A stretch of DNA of 41,563 nucleotides, from positions 1 through 41,563 of the forward strand of contig CAINDH010000163.1 in NCBI GenBank assembly GCA_903847285.1, given 5' to 3'. Below, one piece after another: positions 25,077-34,023 of the stretch (its first letter is position 1; each line of letters begins with the position of its first letter). The position numbers and the translations under genes were made by a program. The notes under the pieces were generated by a model that saw only the letters and a program-made list of their open reading frames with translations, was not told the origin of the DNA and made no database searches. Source of the DNA: an uncultured Verrucomicrobia subdivision 3 bacterium (lineage in GTDB: Bacteria; Verrucomicrobiota; Verrucomicrobiae; Limisphaerales; UBA11358).

Positions 25077-27245
25077 TTATGCGGGCGGTGTTTTATGAAT
25101 CAATTTGCTGACAAGTGTAGTGAGACGGTTCTCTTCTGAGTCCCAGCAATATTCGTCGTAAATGACCCGCCCGCGTTGCATCATCGCCTGCAATTCCACC
25201 GGATGCTGGTAGGCCCATTCGATTTTCGCCGCCAGGTTATCGACATCGCCTGCCTCGAAAAACAGGATGTTGTCGTCCGTAAAATAATCTCGGATGCCCG
25301 TGGTTCCCGGCACGATAACCGGCTTGTGCATCGCCAAGTATTCAAAGATGCGCGTGGGAAAATTAATTTGTGTGAACGAGCTGGAACGGTTCGGGATCAC
25401 GCCCACGTCAATACCAGAAATGCAGCCGGCAATCTCGTCGAGTTTTTTAAATCCGTGGGATTTCACCACGGATTCCAAACCCAGTTCGCGCACAAGTTCG
25501 TCAATTTTCAACGAGTAGTCCGTCGGCTCGCCGAACATATGCAACTCGATTCCGGGAATGGTCGGGCGCAATTTCGCCACGGCGCGGATGGCTACATCCA
25601 AACCGTGACGCTCCACGAGCAAGCCGTGATACATCAGGATAAACGGACGGTTGGTAGCCGCCGTGCGCGTGAGCGTGGGATATTTGGCAGGATTGAAAAT
25701 TTTTGTCTCCGGCGAATTCATCACCGTCTCGATTTTTTCCGTGCCGCAACTACGCGAGGTGAACAGTTTCTTGAACGCCAAGTTTGGCGTGAGCACCTGG
25801 TGCGCAAAGCCGATGCTGCGGCGCTCCATTCTCTTGAGCCAACGCACAACGTAATGTTCCTCAGGCAAATTATAGATGCTGCGGAAAAGTTCCGGCATGG
25901 GGTCATGCAAATCCAGAATGACTTTGGCCCCGCGTAATTTGGGCACCAACGCGCTGAACACAAGGAAGTCCGGCATATTGTGGACATGCACCAGTTTGTA
26001 GCGCTTACGCAAACTTTTCAGGGTGAGAAAAAGAAAGGCGCAGAACAGGAACCAGCCGTATTGCAGCATATACACGACCTTGTTTGCGCGACGACGTTTC
26101 AGCGGGGCGTGATAGACGTTCACGCCATTGATGACTTCGTGCCACGGCTCGGAACTGTCTCGGCGCAGACAGATAACGTCCACATCCATGCCCGCGCGGG
26201 CCAGCGCCTCAGCCTCGCGACGGGGACGAGGATCGGTGGCGTAGTAGGAATACAACACGACGCCGGTGGATACTCCCGCGAAAATTTTCTTCGGTGCACC
26301 ATTGGTTGCTGGAGCAATTTTTTGTGCGTTCGGCACACACGTTTCCCGATACCAGGAAGCGACTTCATGCGGCAGCGCGTGCCAATACTCGCCGCCGTAT
26401 TTTTCTTTGACGTATTCAAGCATCTCCGCGTAAAGGGCAGCGGGATACTCGTAAGGTTTTTTATTTTTGGCATCAAACCCGACGTAGTCCGGGTGGACGT
26501 TGACGAGCACCATGCCGCCGCGTTGCACCACCCAATCAATTTTTTTCTTCCAGATTTCCGGCGTATCCTCCTGCAAGACGAGGAATAGCGTAGAGTCTTG
26601 CGCCAAGGTATAAGGCAATTCCACATAGCCGCCGCCTTGGGGACGTTTCACCCAGAAAGGAAAAATGGTGTTCGCGCCTTCAGGCTGTGGTTCAAACGGG
26701 TCGGTGTCGAAGGTCGAGGCATCGTATTCGATATCGAGCGTGTGCAGACAGTCCCGGTCATGCAGCATGAAGCCAGAACGGAAACCGTGCGCGCCCCAAT
26801 CTTTCAGATAGCGATTGATGCTGCCGGCGTTCTCGGAAAAATCTTCACGCCGCCAGTAAAGCTTTCCGTCATGTCGCAAGTCATGCACGCCGACTTCAAA
26901 ACTGTTTTGTTTGAGTTCCTCGCGCAATTCACGACTGACGCGGTATTCACCCTCGGGAATAAAATTAAAAGAGGAGCGGAAGCCGAGACTTTTTTCGAGC
27001 TGCATCAACTGGATGCATTTGTCCACGCCATGCTGCCCTTCCACGTCATGCGTCAGCACGAGCGCGAATTTTTTTCCGCCGGGCCAGCCCTTCCAGCCGT
27101 CCGGAATTTTCCCGGCAGCTTCGTTTATGGGCCAGATGGCGGAATGCTCACGCCGTTGCTGACGGGCCAGCAGCCGACGAGCAGCCATGCGAAAACGCCA
27201 CGGGATATACGGCTTAAGCCGATAGTAAATGCGATTGCTAATCAT
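25077..27245 (-). CDS. Fusion of polysaccharide deacetylase-like domain and family 4 glycosyltransferase
   Basis: This 722-residue protein has two parts. Residues about 60-315 contain FALVLTHDVEGQHG, HGFRSGFMLHDRDC and a late VNVHPDYVGFD, the layout of the NodB/polysaccharide deacetylase fold with the metal-binding HD pair altered. Residues about 320-720 form a GT-B enzyme with VHVHNMPDFLVF, LDLHDPMPELF, MYHGLLVERHGLDVAIRA, and the acidic motif region TRIFEYLAMHKPVIVPG. The product may remove an acetyl group and transfer a sugar in one polypeptide, or use the first domain as a sugar-binding module. No frameshift is needed to join the domains. Its start is 29 bases after the chain-length protein stop. 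Confidence 0.82.
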   Translation of the reverse strand: MISNRIYYRLKPYIPWRFRMAARRLLARQQRREHSAIWPINEAAGKIPDGWKGWPGGKKFALVLTHDVEGQHGVDKCIQLMQLEKSLGFRSSFNFIPEGEYRVSRELREELKQNSFEVGVHDLRHDGKLYWRREDFSENAGSINRYLKDWGAHGFRSGFMLHDRDCLHTLDIEYDASTFDTDPFEPQPEGANTIFPFWVKRPQGGGYVELPYTLAQDSTLFLVLQEDTPEIWKKKIDWVVQRGGMVLVNVHPDYVGFDAKNKKPYEYPAALYAEMLEYVKEKYGGEYWHALPHEVASWYRETCVPNAQKIAPATNGAPKKIFAGVSTGVVLYSYYATDPRPRREAEALARAGMDVDVICLRRDSSEPWHEVINGVNVYHAPLKRRRANKVVYMLQYGWFLFCAFLFLTLKSLRKRYKLVHVHNMPDFLVFSALVPKLRGAKVILDLHDPMPELFRSIYNLPEEHYVVRWLKRMERRSIGFAHQVLTPNLAFKKLFTSRSCGTEKIETVMNSPETKIFNPAKYPTLTRTAATNRPFILMYHGLLVERHGLDVAIRAVAKLRPTIPGIELHMFGEPTDYSLKIDELVRELGLESVVKSHGFKKLDEIAGCISGIDVGVIPNRSSSFTQINFPTRIFEYLAMHKPVIVPGTTGIRDYFTDDNILFFEAGDVDNLAAKIEWAYQHPVELQAMMQRGRVIYDEYCWDSEENRLTTLVSKLIHKTPPA

Positions 27246-27274
27246 CGAAGGCCTGGAAAATTATCCAAAACAAC

Positions 27275-29539
27275 TCAAACTTCCGATAGGAAATCCTGAT
27301 GCAGTTGTTTGGGAATGTAAGTCTTGGTCTTGTTCAGCACGGCGGTGACGTTGGCCTTGGACTGGAGCAAGAGCGCATTCGCTTGCTGCACGACTTGCTG
27401 GTCGGTCTTTTCAGATTCGATGACGAGCATCACCGTATCCATGAAACCAGAAAGGCGTGCGGTCACGCTCGTCGGACTGACGGGTGGCATATCGAAAATA
27501 ATGTAGTCGTAGTCACTTGCTTTGAGTTTTGGAATGAGCGAAGCAAATCGTTTCGGCAGCGCGCGCGGCAGCTTGTCTGTGAATGTGTCCTCGTTCACGA
27601 CGTATAGATTTTCCTGCACCCGCGCCCCGTCGCGCGTTTCGCTTTCGAGCGCGTCGTCGAGTTTGCAATTCGGCTGGCCTCGGAAAAATTGCTGGGCCGA
27701 ACCGTTTTCCATATTCATGTCCACAAGCAACACGCGGCCGTCGCCGGTTTCGGAAAGCGATGAGGCCAATCCCGCCGCAATGGTGCTCACGCCTGCGCCT
27801 TTGTGCGTGCTGGTCACGGCTACGAGCTTGGGTTTGCGTGTGAGATTGATGGATTCGAAATAAACCACCAGCCGGTCGCGCAAGGCGTCGTAGTAGGAAT
27901 CAAAGCGGCGGTTAACTGCGCTAGCCATGACTTCGAGCGAGCTATCGCGCACGGCTACTGCTGCTGTGCCAATCGAACTCACAGAACCACTGCCCGCACC
28001 AAGCAATTTGCGACTAGGTCCAGCAAGGGATGCCCGGCGCGCTCCCTGGTTTAGATCGGGGATAGATAGGAAGAATGGAATCTTGAGCTTATTCTGAATT
28101 TCAATAGGGCGCTTGATGGTGCGGTCGAGATAGAATTCCATAAGTAACGCCAACGCTAGACCGAAAGCGAAACCGCCGAACATAATCATGTAAACTTTTT
28201 TATGGAAGGCGTCAAAATCGCGAAATGGCGGCGACGGCTTTTGCAGCTTGTTGATTCCGCTGACAAGTCCTGGTTCCAATTCTTCATCAATGCGGGTGCG
28301 TTGCATCTGGGTTTCATACTTTTCAACAGTGGACTCGATCATTTTTTTGCGGCGCGAAAGCTCGGAAATTTTCTGCTCGGCATCACCCATCCGCGAACCC
28401 TCGGCTTGCACCTGCTGAAGCTGCTGCTCCAACGTCCGAATGCGGGTGGGCAACGAACTGCTCCGTATCATTGAACCTGAACCGGGAGCGGATGAAAGTG
28501 CAGGCTCCTGACTTACGGAAGAAAAATCTAACTCTGCTAGTCCGGGGGTATCCGTCTCCAACTTGCCCTTAGCTTTAGTGGCTTCCGCCAATTGTTCCTG
28601 AGTTTCTTTCACGAGCTTGTTGCCTTCCGGGTAGCCCATCACGAGCAAATAATCATCCAGACGTTTTTGCAAAAAAATCAACCGCGAACAGGCGGCCTTG
28701 TAGCGGGACACTTCAGCTTCGGGAATTTTTTGATCCGCCGACTTACTAGAGGCTGCTGAATTGGTTGGAGCTTTTTTTGTAGCCGATAGGTCGCCAGCAC
28801 TTGCTTGATATTGATCCCAATCAGCCCGGGCCTTAAATAATTCCCGCCGGATTTCGGCAGTTTGATCTGAATACGCTTTCTCTGTGGCAACAATGTCCAT
28901 AATGCCAGCATTGGTCTTGGCCATGTGCAATTCCTCCTCCGTATTGGCCAGTTGCGCCCGCATCGCCGACAGTTTCTCCACTAGAACCTCTTCGGGAATT
29001 CCTGAGGAGTGAGTGGATTTATGCTTTTCCAGATAAGCAGTTATGACTGATTCCACCACGCGCGACACGATTGTCGGGTCAAAACTTTTGTAGGTAATTT
29101 GAATGACACTGCTGTCCCGCGACGGCTCTACCTTCACACTTTTGCTAATCAGCGAGGCCGCGCTAAATGGGTCACTGCCACCACCAGCCTTCGCCAAAAT
29201 TATTTCCGGCCCGATATTCGTGGCTACCTGTTCGTAAATGTCAAAGCTGGTCAGAATCTGCATCTCGGAATTCAATGCGCTATCCACCCGGTCTTGCATA
29301 TTAATGACTCGCTGACCAGGGTCAGTGGCGCTATTCGGCGTCATGTCCGCGATATATTTGATGAATAGTTTGGCTGAAGACTGATACGGCGGAGGTCGGA
29401 GCATGTAGTAAGCACCGCCTGCCAGAATGCCCAATACCGTAAAAATGATGATGAGCCACTTGCGGCGGAACAGCACAAAGTAGATGTCCACCAGGCTGAA
29501 GCCTGTCGGTGCCGGTTCGAGATTTCGTCCGTTGCTCAT
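27275..29539 (-). CDS. Wzz/Wzc-like chain-length protein with degenerate tyrosine-kinase domain
   Basis: This 754-residue protein has membrane segments at about 28-48 and 449-469 enclosing a Wzz-type periplasmic region with coiled coils (190-330 and 365-410). The C-terminal BY-kinase-like domain has Walker A written STHKGAGVST (577-586), with Val584 where the catalytic Lys should be. It also has VLLVDMNMEN (603-612) and YIIFDMPPV (679-687). There is no C-terminal tyrosine cluster. BY-kinases phosphorylate themselves and set chain length, so this copy probably binds or controls assembly without kinase activity. No separate Wza or phosphatase gene is seen. It lies 46 bases after the FemAB gene. 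Confidence 0.85.
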   Translation of the reverse strand: MSNGRNLEPAPTGFSLVDIYFVLFRRKWLIIIFTVLGILAGGAYYMLRPPPYQSSAKLFIKYIADMTPNSATDPGQRVINMQDRVDSALNSEMQILTSFDIYEQVATNIGPEIILAKAGGGSDPFSAASLISKSVKVEPSRDSSVIQITYKSFDPTIVSRVVESVITAYLEKHKSTHSSGIPEEVLVEKLSAMRAQLANTEEELHMAKTNAGIMDIVATEKAYSDQTAEIRRELFKARADWDQYQASAGDLSATKKAPTNSAASSKSADQKIPEAEVSRYKAACSRLIFLQKRLDDYLLVMGYPEGNKLVKETQEQLAEATKAKGKLETDTPGLAELDFSSVSQEPALSSAPGSGSMIRSSSLPTRIRTLEQQLQQVQAEGSRMGDAEQKISELSRRKKMIESTVEKYETQMQRTRIDEELEPGLVSGINKLQKPSPPFRDFDAFHKKVYMIMFGGFAFGLALALLMEFYLDRTIKRPIEIQNKLKIPFFLSIPDLNQGARRASLAGPSRKLLGAGSGSVSSIGTAAVAVRDSSLEVMASAVNRRFDSYYDALRDRLVVYFESINLTRKPKLVAVTSTHKGAGVSTIAAGLASSLSETGDGRVLLVDMNMENGSAQQFFRGQPNCKLDDALESETRDGARVQENLYVVNEDTFTDKLPRALPKRFASLIPKLKASDYDYIIFDMPPVSPTSVTARLSGFMDTVMLVIESEKTDQQVVQQANALLLQSKANVTAVLNKTKTYIPKQLHQDFLSEV

Positions 29540-29585
29540 TGATATTTCCTATTAAAACGGTTGACCGCCTGCAAATCACTAACAA

Positions 29586-30632
29586 TTACGCCCAATGACG
29601 GTAGAGAAAATTCCCTGCCGACTGCGACAGCCACGAAGGCAGCGCAGTGAAAACTTTATTGTGCCAGCCCGCCACACCGTCCGTCTCCGTTACAAAACAA
29701 TTCCGCCGCAAATCGAATTTCACATACGCCACGTTTTTTTCCCGCGCGCCGAGCTGTAACTTAAACCGGCGCAAGCCTTCGTTCGCCAGCGCTGTCTTGC
29801 CCAAATCCAAACTCGTCGCGCCGTTGCGCGTGAGCCATTTCATCGTCTCCCACATCACCAAATTGGGGCCGCGCAATTGCTGATACGCGTAGTCCGATGC
29901 GCCGTATTTGTAAATCGCCCGGCCGCCCAAGAAAAAATAAACCGAGGCGGCAATTTTCTCCCCGCCGTGGCTCGCCACCGCCACCGCGCCGAGGTTTTGA
30001 GACAGAACATGGCGGTGGATGTTCAGAAAAAAGTCCCACGGCTGCGGCGGCAACCCATGCCGTTTGCGTGTCAGGCATTGCAGCCGGAAAAATTCCCGCA
30101 TCGCTTCCAAGCTCGAAGACAACTCCACTTTGACGCCGTCTTTCTCCGCCTTGCGCACCGCGCGCCTCACCGAACCATCCATTTTTTCAAACAGCGAATT
30201 CTCGCCCACCGTCAGATCAACCTCGTGACCGAAAAATGAAACCGAGTCTGGGACTTCCGCTCCAAAAAATTCTTTGCCGCCGCGCAGTTCGATTGATTTC
30301 CACCCGCGCGATTTTCCAAACGCAACCGCGTCCCCAAACATTTTTCCAAACGATTCTTTTTCTGCGCCTAGTGGGCCGCACTCGTCCGTGAACGGCAACG
30401 CGATTCCTTTCCGCCCCGTCAGCCAACTGTCCGCCTCCATCAGAGGTAACAAGGCGGCGCCTTCAGAAAAAAATTGCGGCGTAAAACTGTAGCTACCCGC
30501 CAGCACCTTCAGCCAGGCCGTGCCGTGGAAAAACGAAAAATCGGGACGGCTGGTCAACAACGCATCCCAATTCGGATTCTCTAGCGGGTTAAACCGCCGC
30601 GCCGCAGCCGGCGCAATTTTTTCCGTGGCCAC
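29586..30632 (-). CDS. FemAB family protein of the exosortase type
   Basis: This 348-residue protein matches the exosortase-associated FemAB group. It has NWDALLTSRPDFSFFHGTAW with an aromatic FHG near the N-terminus, MDGSVRRAVRKAEKDGVKVE in the middle, FRLQCLTRKRHGLPPQPWDFF, GEKIAASVYFFLGGRAIYKY, and LRGPNLVMWETMKWL. In its relatives, the reaction is a transfer of an amino-acid or acyl group to a glycan or lipid carrier, but no substrate is established. It is the first of two FemAB-like genes in the cluster; the other is 16143-17114. It starts 18 bases after the acetyltransferase stop. Confidence 0.82.
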   Translation of the reverse strand: MATEKIAPAAARRFNPLENPNWDALLTSRPDFSFFHGTAWLKVLAGSYSFTPQFFSEGAALLPLMEADSWLTGRKGIALPFTDECGPLGAEKESFGKMFGDAVAFGKSRGWKSIELRGGKEFFGAEVPDSVSFFGHEVDLTVGENSLFEKMDGSVRRAVRKAEKDGVKVELSSSLEAMREFFRLQCLTRKRHGLPPQPWDFFLNIHRHVLSQNLGAVAVASHGGEKIAASVYFFLGGRAIYKYGASDYAYQQLRGPNLVMWETMKWLTRNGATSLDLGKTALANEGLRRFKLQLGAREKNVAYVKFDLRRNCFVTETDGVAGWHNKVFTALPSWLSQSAGNFLYRHWA

Positions 30633-30650
30633 AAATTATTTTTTTAACGG

Positions 30651-31145
30651 TCAGTTTTTGGGTGCGGACTTTTTCATCACGCGCGCCGGGTTGCCGGCCA
30701 CAATGGCGTTCGCCGGCACGTCTCTCGTCACCACGCTGCCCGCACCGACGAGCGCATTTTCACCGATGGTGATGCCGCATAGCAGCACCGCGCCGGAACC
30801 GATGGACGCACCTCGTTTAACCAAAGTTGGAACACATTTCCAATCCGCCTCGGTCTGTAACGCGCCGTTGGCCGTAGCGCGCGGAAATAAATCGTTCGTG
30901 AAAACGACGTTGTGGCCGATGAATACCTCGTCCTCGATAGTTACGCCTTCACATATGAAAGTGTGACTGGACACCTTGCAACGATTGCCAATCTTCGAGC
31001 CTTTCTGAACTTCTACGAAGGTGCCGATTTTTGAATCGTCACCCACTTCACAGCCGTAAAGGTTCGTGAATCCGAAAATTCGGACGTTTTTCCCCAACTT
31101 CACATCCGGCGCGATGCGCTGAATCGGTTCGTTGGACTGGCTCAT
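30651..31145 (-). CDS. Left-handed beta-helix N-acetyltransferase (WbpD/WlbB-like)
   Basis: This 164-residue protein has the hexapeptide repeats of a left-handed parallel beta-helix (IAPDVKLGKNVRIFGF, VGDDSKIGTFVEVQKGSKIG, IGSGAVLLCGITIGENALVG), ending with AGNPARVMKK. The FICEGVTIEDEVFIGHNVVF segment with the following loop is like WlbB/WbpD enzymes that acetylate a 3-amino sugar. Its start makes a four-base ATGA overlap with the upstream dehydrogenase stop, so they are translationally coupled. Given that neighbour, acetylation of a 3-amino uronic acid is the likely job. Confidence 0.82.
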   Translation of the reverse strand: MSQSNEPIQRIAPDVKLGKNVRIFGFTNLYGCEVGDDSKIGTFVEVQKGSKIGNRCKVSSHTFICEGVTIEDEVFIGHNVVFTNDLFPRATANGALQTEADWKCVPTLVKRGASIGSGAVLLCGITIGENALVGAGSVVTRDVPANAIVAGNPARVMKKSAPKN

Positions 31146-32335
31146 TTGCCGTTACCGTTCAGCACGATTTTAAATTCCGAGCCGATGCGGCCGTTGGCGC
31201 GGGGTGCACTGCGCTTGGCACGGGCCGGATGCGTGCCATTTTTCGGAGTGCTGGCGCTGACGACGGCGGCATGGCCGTTGCCGTTGGTATAAGTCGGAAT
31301 CACAGGAGCTACCGCTTTTCCAAACACAATCGGCGAACCGCCCTTACGCAAGGAATCAGAGGACGCTTCCAAAATACGGACGAGTTCCGTGCCGCGCATT
31401 CCGCAGCTGACCGGTGTCGCGCCGTATTTGATGCAGTCAATAAAGTGTTGGCACTCGGTCTTAAGCGGTTCTTCCTGCTTAATGTAGGGGGCATACATAT
31501 CGCCGTAGTGATATGCGTATTGGAATTCGCCGAAGGTGTCGTAATGCGGCGGACGCTCAACGCGCATGTCGAACACGCGGATTTTTTCGAGCGGGGCAAG
31601 ATCATCATAAACAATCATGCGTTTACTGCCGACGATGGTCATTTCGCGAACCTTGCGCGGGTCAAGCCAGCTGCTTTGGATAGTGGCGGACCGTTGACGA
31701 GAGAAGCTCAAGCACATCGTGGTGACGTCTTCGATTCCCGGCGTGACGTGCGCGCTGCCACGGCAATTTAAGGATTCGGGCATTTCGCCCATGAGCGAGA
31801 GAATGATGGAGAGGTCATGCGGCGCGAGATCCCAGGCCACGTTGATGTCCTTCTGGAATAAGCCCAGATTCAAGCGGCGCGCCGAGATGTAACGAATTTC
31901 GCCGATGTCGCCCTTGTCAATGATCTCCTTGATTTTGCGGACGACTGGCGAATACAAAAACGTGTGGCCGGTCATCAGCACGAGGCCGTTTTTCTTGGCT
32001 ATAGCCACCAACTCTTCGCAATGCTCAACCGATGCTGCCATCGGCTTCTCGATGAAAGTATGTTTACCGGCGAGCAGTGCGGCTTTGGCGAGCGGGAAGT
32101 GTGTCTTGACGTTGGTGGCAATGACCACGGCATCAAGATTGATGCCATTGAGCATATGCTTGTAGTCGGTGGAGGCTTCGACTTCCGGATAGAGCGACTT
32201 GAGATGTTTGAGGCGGCCCGTGTTCAGGTCGCACATCATCTTGAGATTCACATCCGCGAGCGAACGGAAGTTACGAATCAGGTTCGGTCCCCAGTAACCG
32301 CACCCTGCCACGCCGACTTTGATTTTCTTGGTCAT
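31142..32335 (-). CDS. Gfo/Idh/MocA-family sugar dehydrogenase (WbpB/WlbA-like)
   Basis: This 397-residue protein opens with KVGVAGCGYWGPNLIRNF, the NAD-binding glycine motif. It has MCDLNTGRLKHL, VVIATNVKTHFPLAKAALL, HTFIEKPMA (EKP motif) and the C-terminal catalytic domain with YISARRLNLGLFQ and DLAPHDLSIILSL. It resembles WbpB/WlbA dehydrogenases that oxidise C3 of UDP-GlcNAcA. A basic, Asn/Gly/Ala-rich tail of about 60 residues after the domain is a local oddity and could be disordered. Its stop overlaps the acetyltransferase start. Confidence 0.85.
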   Translation of the reverse strand: MTKKIKVGVAGCGYWGPNLIRNFRSLADVNLKMMCDLNTGRLKHLKSLYPEVEASTDYKHMLNGINLDAVVIATNVKTHFPLAKAALLAGKHTFIEKPMAASVEHCEELVAIAKKNGLVLMTGHTFLYSPVVRKIKEIIDKGDIGEIRYISARRLNLGLFQKDINVAWDLAPHDLSIILSLMGEMPESLNCRGSAHVTPGIEDVTTMCLSFSRQRSATIQSSWLDPRKVREMTIVGSKRMIVYDDLAPLEKIRVFDMRVERPPHYDTFGEFQYAYHYGDMYAPYIKQEEPLKTECQHFIDCIKYGATPVSCGMRGTELVRILEASSDSLRKGGSPIVFGKAVAPVIPTYTNGNGHAAVVSASTPKNGTHPARAKRSAPRANGRIGSEFKIVLNGNGK

Positions 32336-32391
32336 AAATTTAATTTTCTGTTGTGCTGACTGCTTAGCAGGCTCATTGCCGAGTTTACAAA

Positions 32392-33162
32392 TTAATTATT
32401 AATCGCTCGCGCCGGCAACACCGATTCAGTTTGAACCACGCGCTTACGAGCCTTTTTCGCCTGTTTCATGTCCCACATTTGCACGAGCAACGCAGGAATT
32501 GTCATAAATATAATCCGCAAATCGAGCCAGACGGTTTTTCTACGCGTATACTCGATGTCCAATTCCATCATCCGCGTGAAAGTTGTCCTGTTTTTGCCAC
32601 TCACCTGCCACAAACCAGTCAGTCCTGGTGCAGCGTTAAACCGCTCCCGCTGCCACAGCAACAGTTTTTCCGCTTCATAAGCCACGCACGGACGCGGTCC
32701 GACCAGACTCATGTCGCCCCGCAGAACATTGATTAACTGCGGCAACTCATCCAAGCCAGAGGACCGCAAAAATTTTCCGAAGGGAATAATCCGCTTGTCA
32801 CCGGCGGCGTCCAGCTTGGTCATGGGCGCGTTGGAACTGATCAAATCCTGCAAATGCCCTTGATGTGACACCGTCTCCGCATTGCAGTGCATCGTGCGGA
32901 ATTTCAAACACATGAACGGTTGACCACGAAAGCCGATACGCTGTTGCTGGAACAACATCGGCCCCGCAGAATTCCGGCGAATGATGAAGGCGATGACAAT
33001 CATCAACGGCAAAATCAGGGGAAATGCGAGCAGAATCAGCGTGCAATCCAACACACGCTTCCAAACAGGGATTCCATTTTTACGACCTTCACTCATTGTT
33101 TTATACGCACGGCTCCGCACTTGTTCGCCCGGCATTTTGCCCGACGAATCGTTTAATTTCAC
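32392..33162 (-). CDS. Initiating sugar-phosphate transferase (WcaJ/Bac_transf family)
   Basis: This 256-residue protein has one membrane helix (about 38-62) and the bacterial sugar transferase core: LKFRTMHCNAET, GKFLRSSGLDELPQL, INVLRGDMSLVGPRP and PGLTGLWQVSG. This is the short class without the N-terminal five-helix domain of full WcaJ. It links the first sugar-phosphate to undecaprenyl phosphate and so begins each glycan chain. It follows the antiterminator by 39 bases. A basic, partly disordered N-terminus precedes the helix; another in-frame Met (MSEGRKNG) could be the start. Confidence 0.85.
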   Translation of the reverse strand: MKLNDSSGKMPGEQVRSRAYKTMSEGRKNGIPVWKRVLDCTLILLAFPLILPLMIVIAFIIRRNSAGPMLFQQQRIGFRGQPFMCLKFRTMHCNAETVSHQGHLQDLISSNAPMTKLDAAGDKRIIPFGKFLRSSGLDELPQLINVLRGDMSLVGPRPCVAYEAEKLLLWQRERFNAAPGLTGLWQVSGKNRTTFTRMMELDIEYTRRKTVWLDLRIIFMTIPALLVQMWDMKQAKKARKRVVQTESVLPARAINN

Positions 33163-33201
33163 CCATGTTTACGCATGGTTTCATATGGTCAGGCAGCATT
33201 T

Positions 33202-33777
33202 TCATGCCGACAACCTTACCTGACGAACCGTAGCCGCCAAAGCCGGCATCAAGTCCGCCAACGAATTCTGTTTCAACTGCACAGCCTCCCGCTCCACCTC
33301 CACGGTGGTGGGCTGCCCCAGCATATCTAGCAGGATTTGCACCCGTTTTTTGGCCGGAAGGCTTTTTAATACCAAAGCACTCATGCCCACGAACGCCCCG
33401 CCCGCAACCGTCACCTCATCCCCTGGTTGAAAATCACTCGCGATACTAACAATCTCCTCGTTTTCAAAGCAGTTTTGAAGTTCCACTATGACCTCATCGG
33501 CCACCGGCGGAAATTTTCCACCGAAACTTAACAACCGGTTCACGCCAATCGAATGTTGAATGTCATTAATCCGCTCCTCCAGCACGCAGCGGACGAAAAT
33601 ATAGCAGGGAAACAAAGGTTCAGTGACATGAACGAGACCGCGACGGGTGAGTTTTTCCAGTTGCAAACGGGGGGAGAAGACTTCAATTCCTTGATTTTTC
33701 CGCAGATTTGCCGCCGCAATGTGTTCATGCTTCGGCTTCGTCCGGGCGCTATACCAAGCTGATGACGTGGTTTGCAT
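33202..33777 (-). CDS. NusG/RfaH-like operon-specific antiterminator
   Basis: This 191-residue protein has an N-terminal NGN domain (SAWYSARTKPKHEHIAAANL, EVFSPRLQLEKLT, LFPCYIFVRC) and a C-terminal KOW motif (FQPGDEVTVAGGAFVGMSALV). Specialised NusG paralogues at the head of long glycan operons (RfaH, UpdY, LoaP) let polymerase read through the whole cluster. This gene is the first of the 33-kb co-directional series, exactly where such a factor belongs. An in-frame Met at 33810 would add 11 residues; I use the Met at 33777, next to the typical start of the NGN domain. Confidence 0.85.
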   Translation of the reverse strand: MQTTSSAWYSARTKPKHEHIAAANLRKNQGIEVFSPRLQLEKLTRRGLVHVTEPLFPCYIFVRCVLEERINDIQHSIGVNRLLSFGGKFPPVADEVIVELQNCFENEEIVSIASDFQPGDEVTVAGGAFVGMSALVLKSLPAKKRVQILLDMLGQPTTVEVEREAVQLKQNSLADLMPALAATVRQVRLSA

Positions 33778-33860
33778 TTTGTTTAGTTCGACGTAATTGC
33801 CAATGATCAATGACTTTCAAAACTGACTAAACGCCCGGACCTATTCCCGCAACCAGCAAT

Positions 33861-33917
33861 TTTAAGTGGCGTAAAACTTAAACTGCCCGAACGGAAACTC
33901 TATGTCCTTAAATTATA
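33861..33917 (-). promoter_or_regulatory. Candidate operon promoter and leader hairpin
   Basis: On the minus strand a perfect TATAAT (33917-33912) lies 134 bases upstream of the antiterminator start; no convincing -35 box is seen at the right spacing. The predicted leader includes an inverted repeat TTTAAGT/ACTTAAA (33882-33876 and 33867-33861) with an eight-base loop. In RfaH systems a short hairpin-forming leader element recruits the factor, so this one is a candidate for such a role. That is inference. Confidence 0.4.
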
Positions 33918-33965
33918 CAAACTATCAGAAGATGTCCATCACAAACTGCCCTCCGAAGCTTATGA

Positions 33966-34004
33966 CGCAAAAACCACCCGACCAGTTTTCCGTGCGGGTG
34001 GTTT
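33966..34004 (-). terminator. Rho-independent terminator after the small 34-kb gene
   Basis: On the minus strand a ten-base-pair stem (AAACCACCCG / CGGGTGGTTT) with a 14-base loop is followed by TTTGCGTC, so the T run continues from the stem. It lies 20 bases after the stop of the 34024-34287 gene and separates that unit from the EPS operon promoter. Confidence 0.8.
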
Positions 34005-34023
34005 CGGTGGCTGCGGCAAGAAT

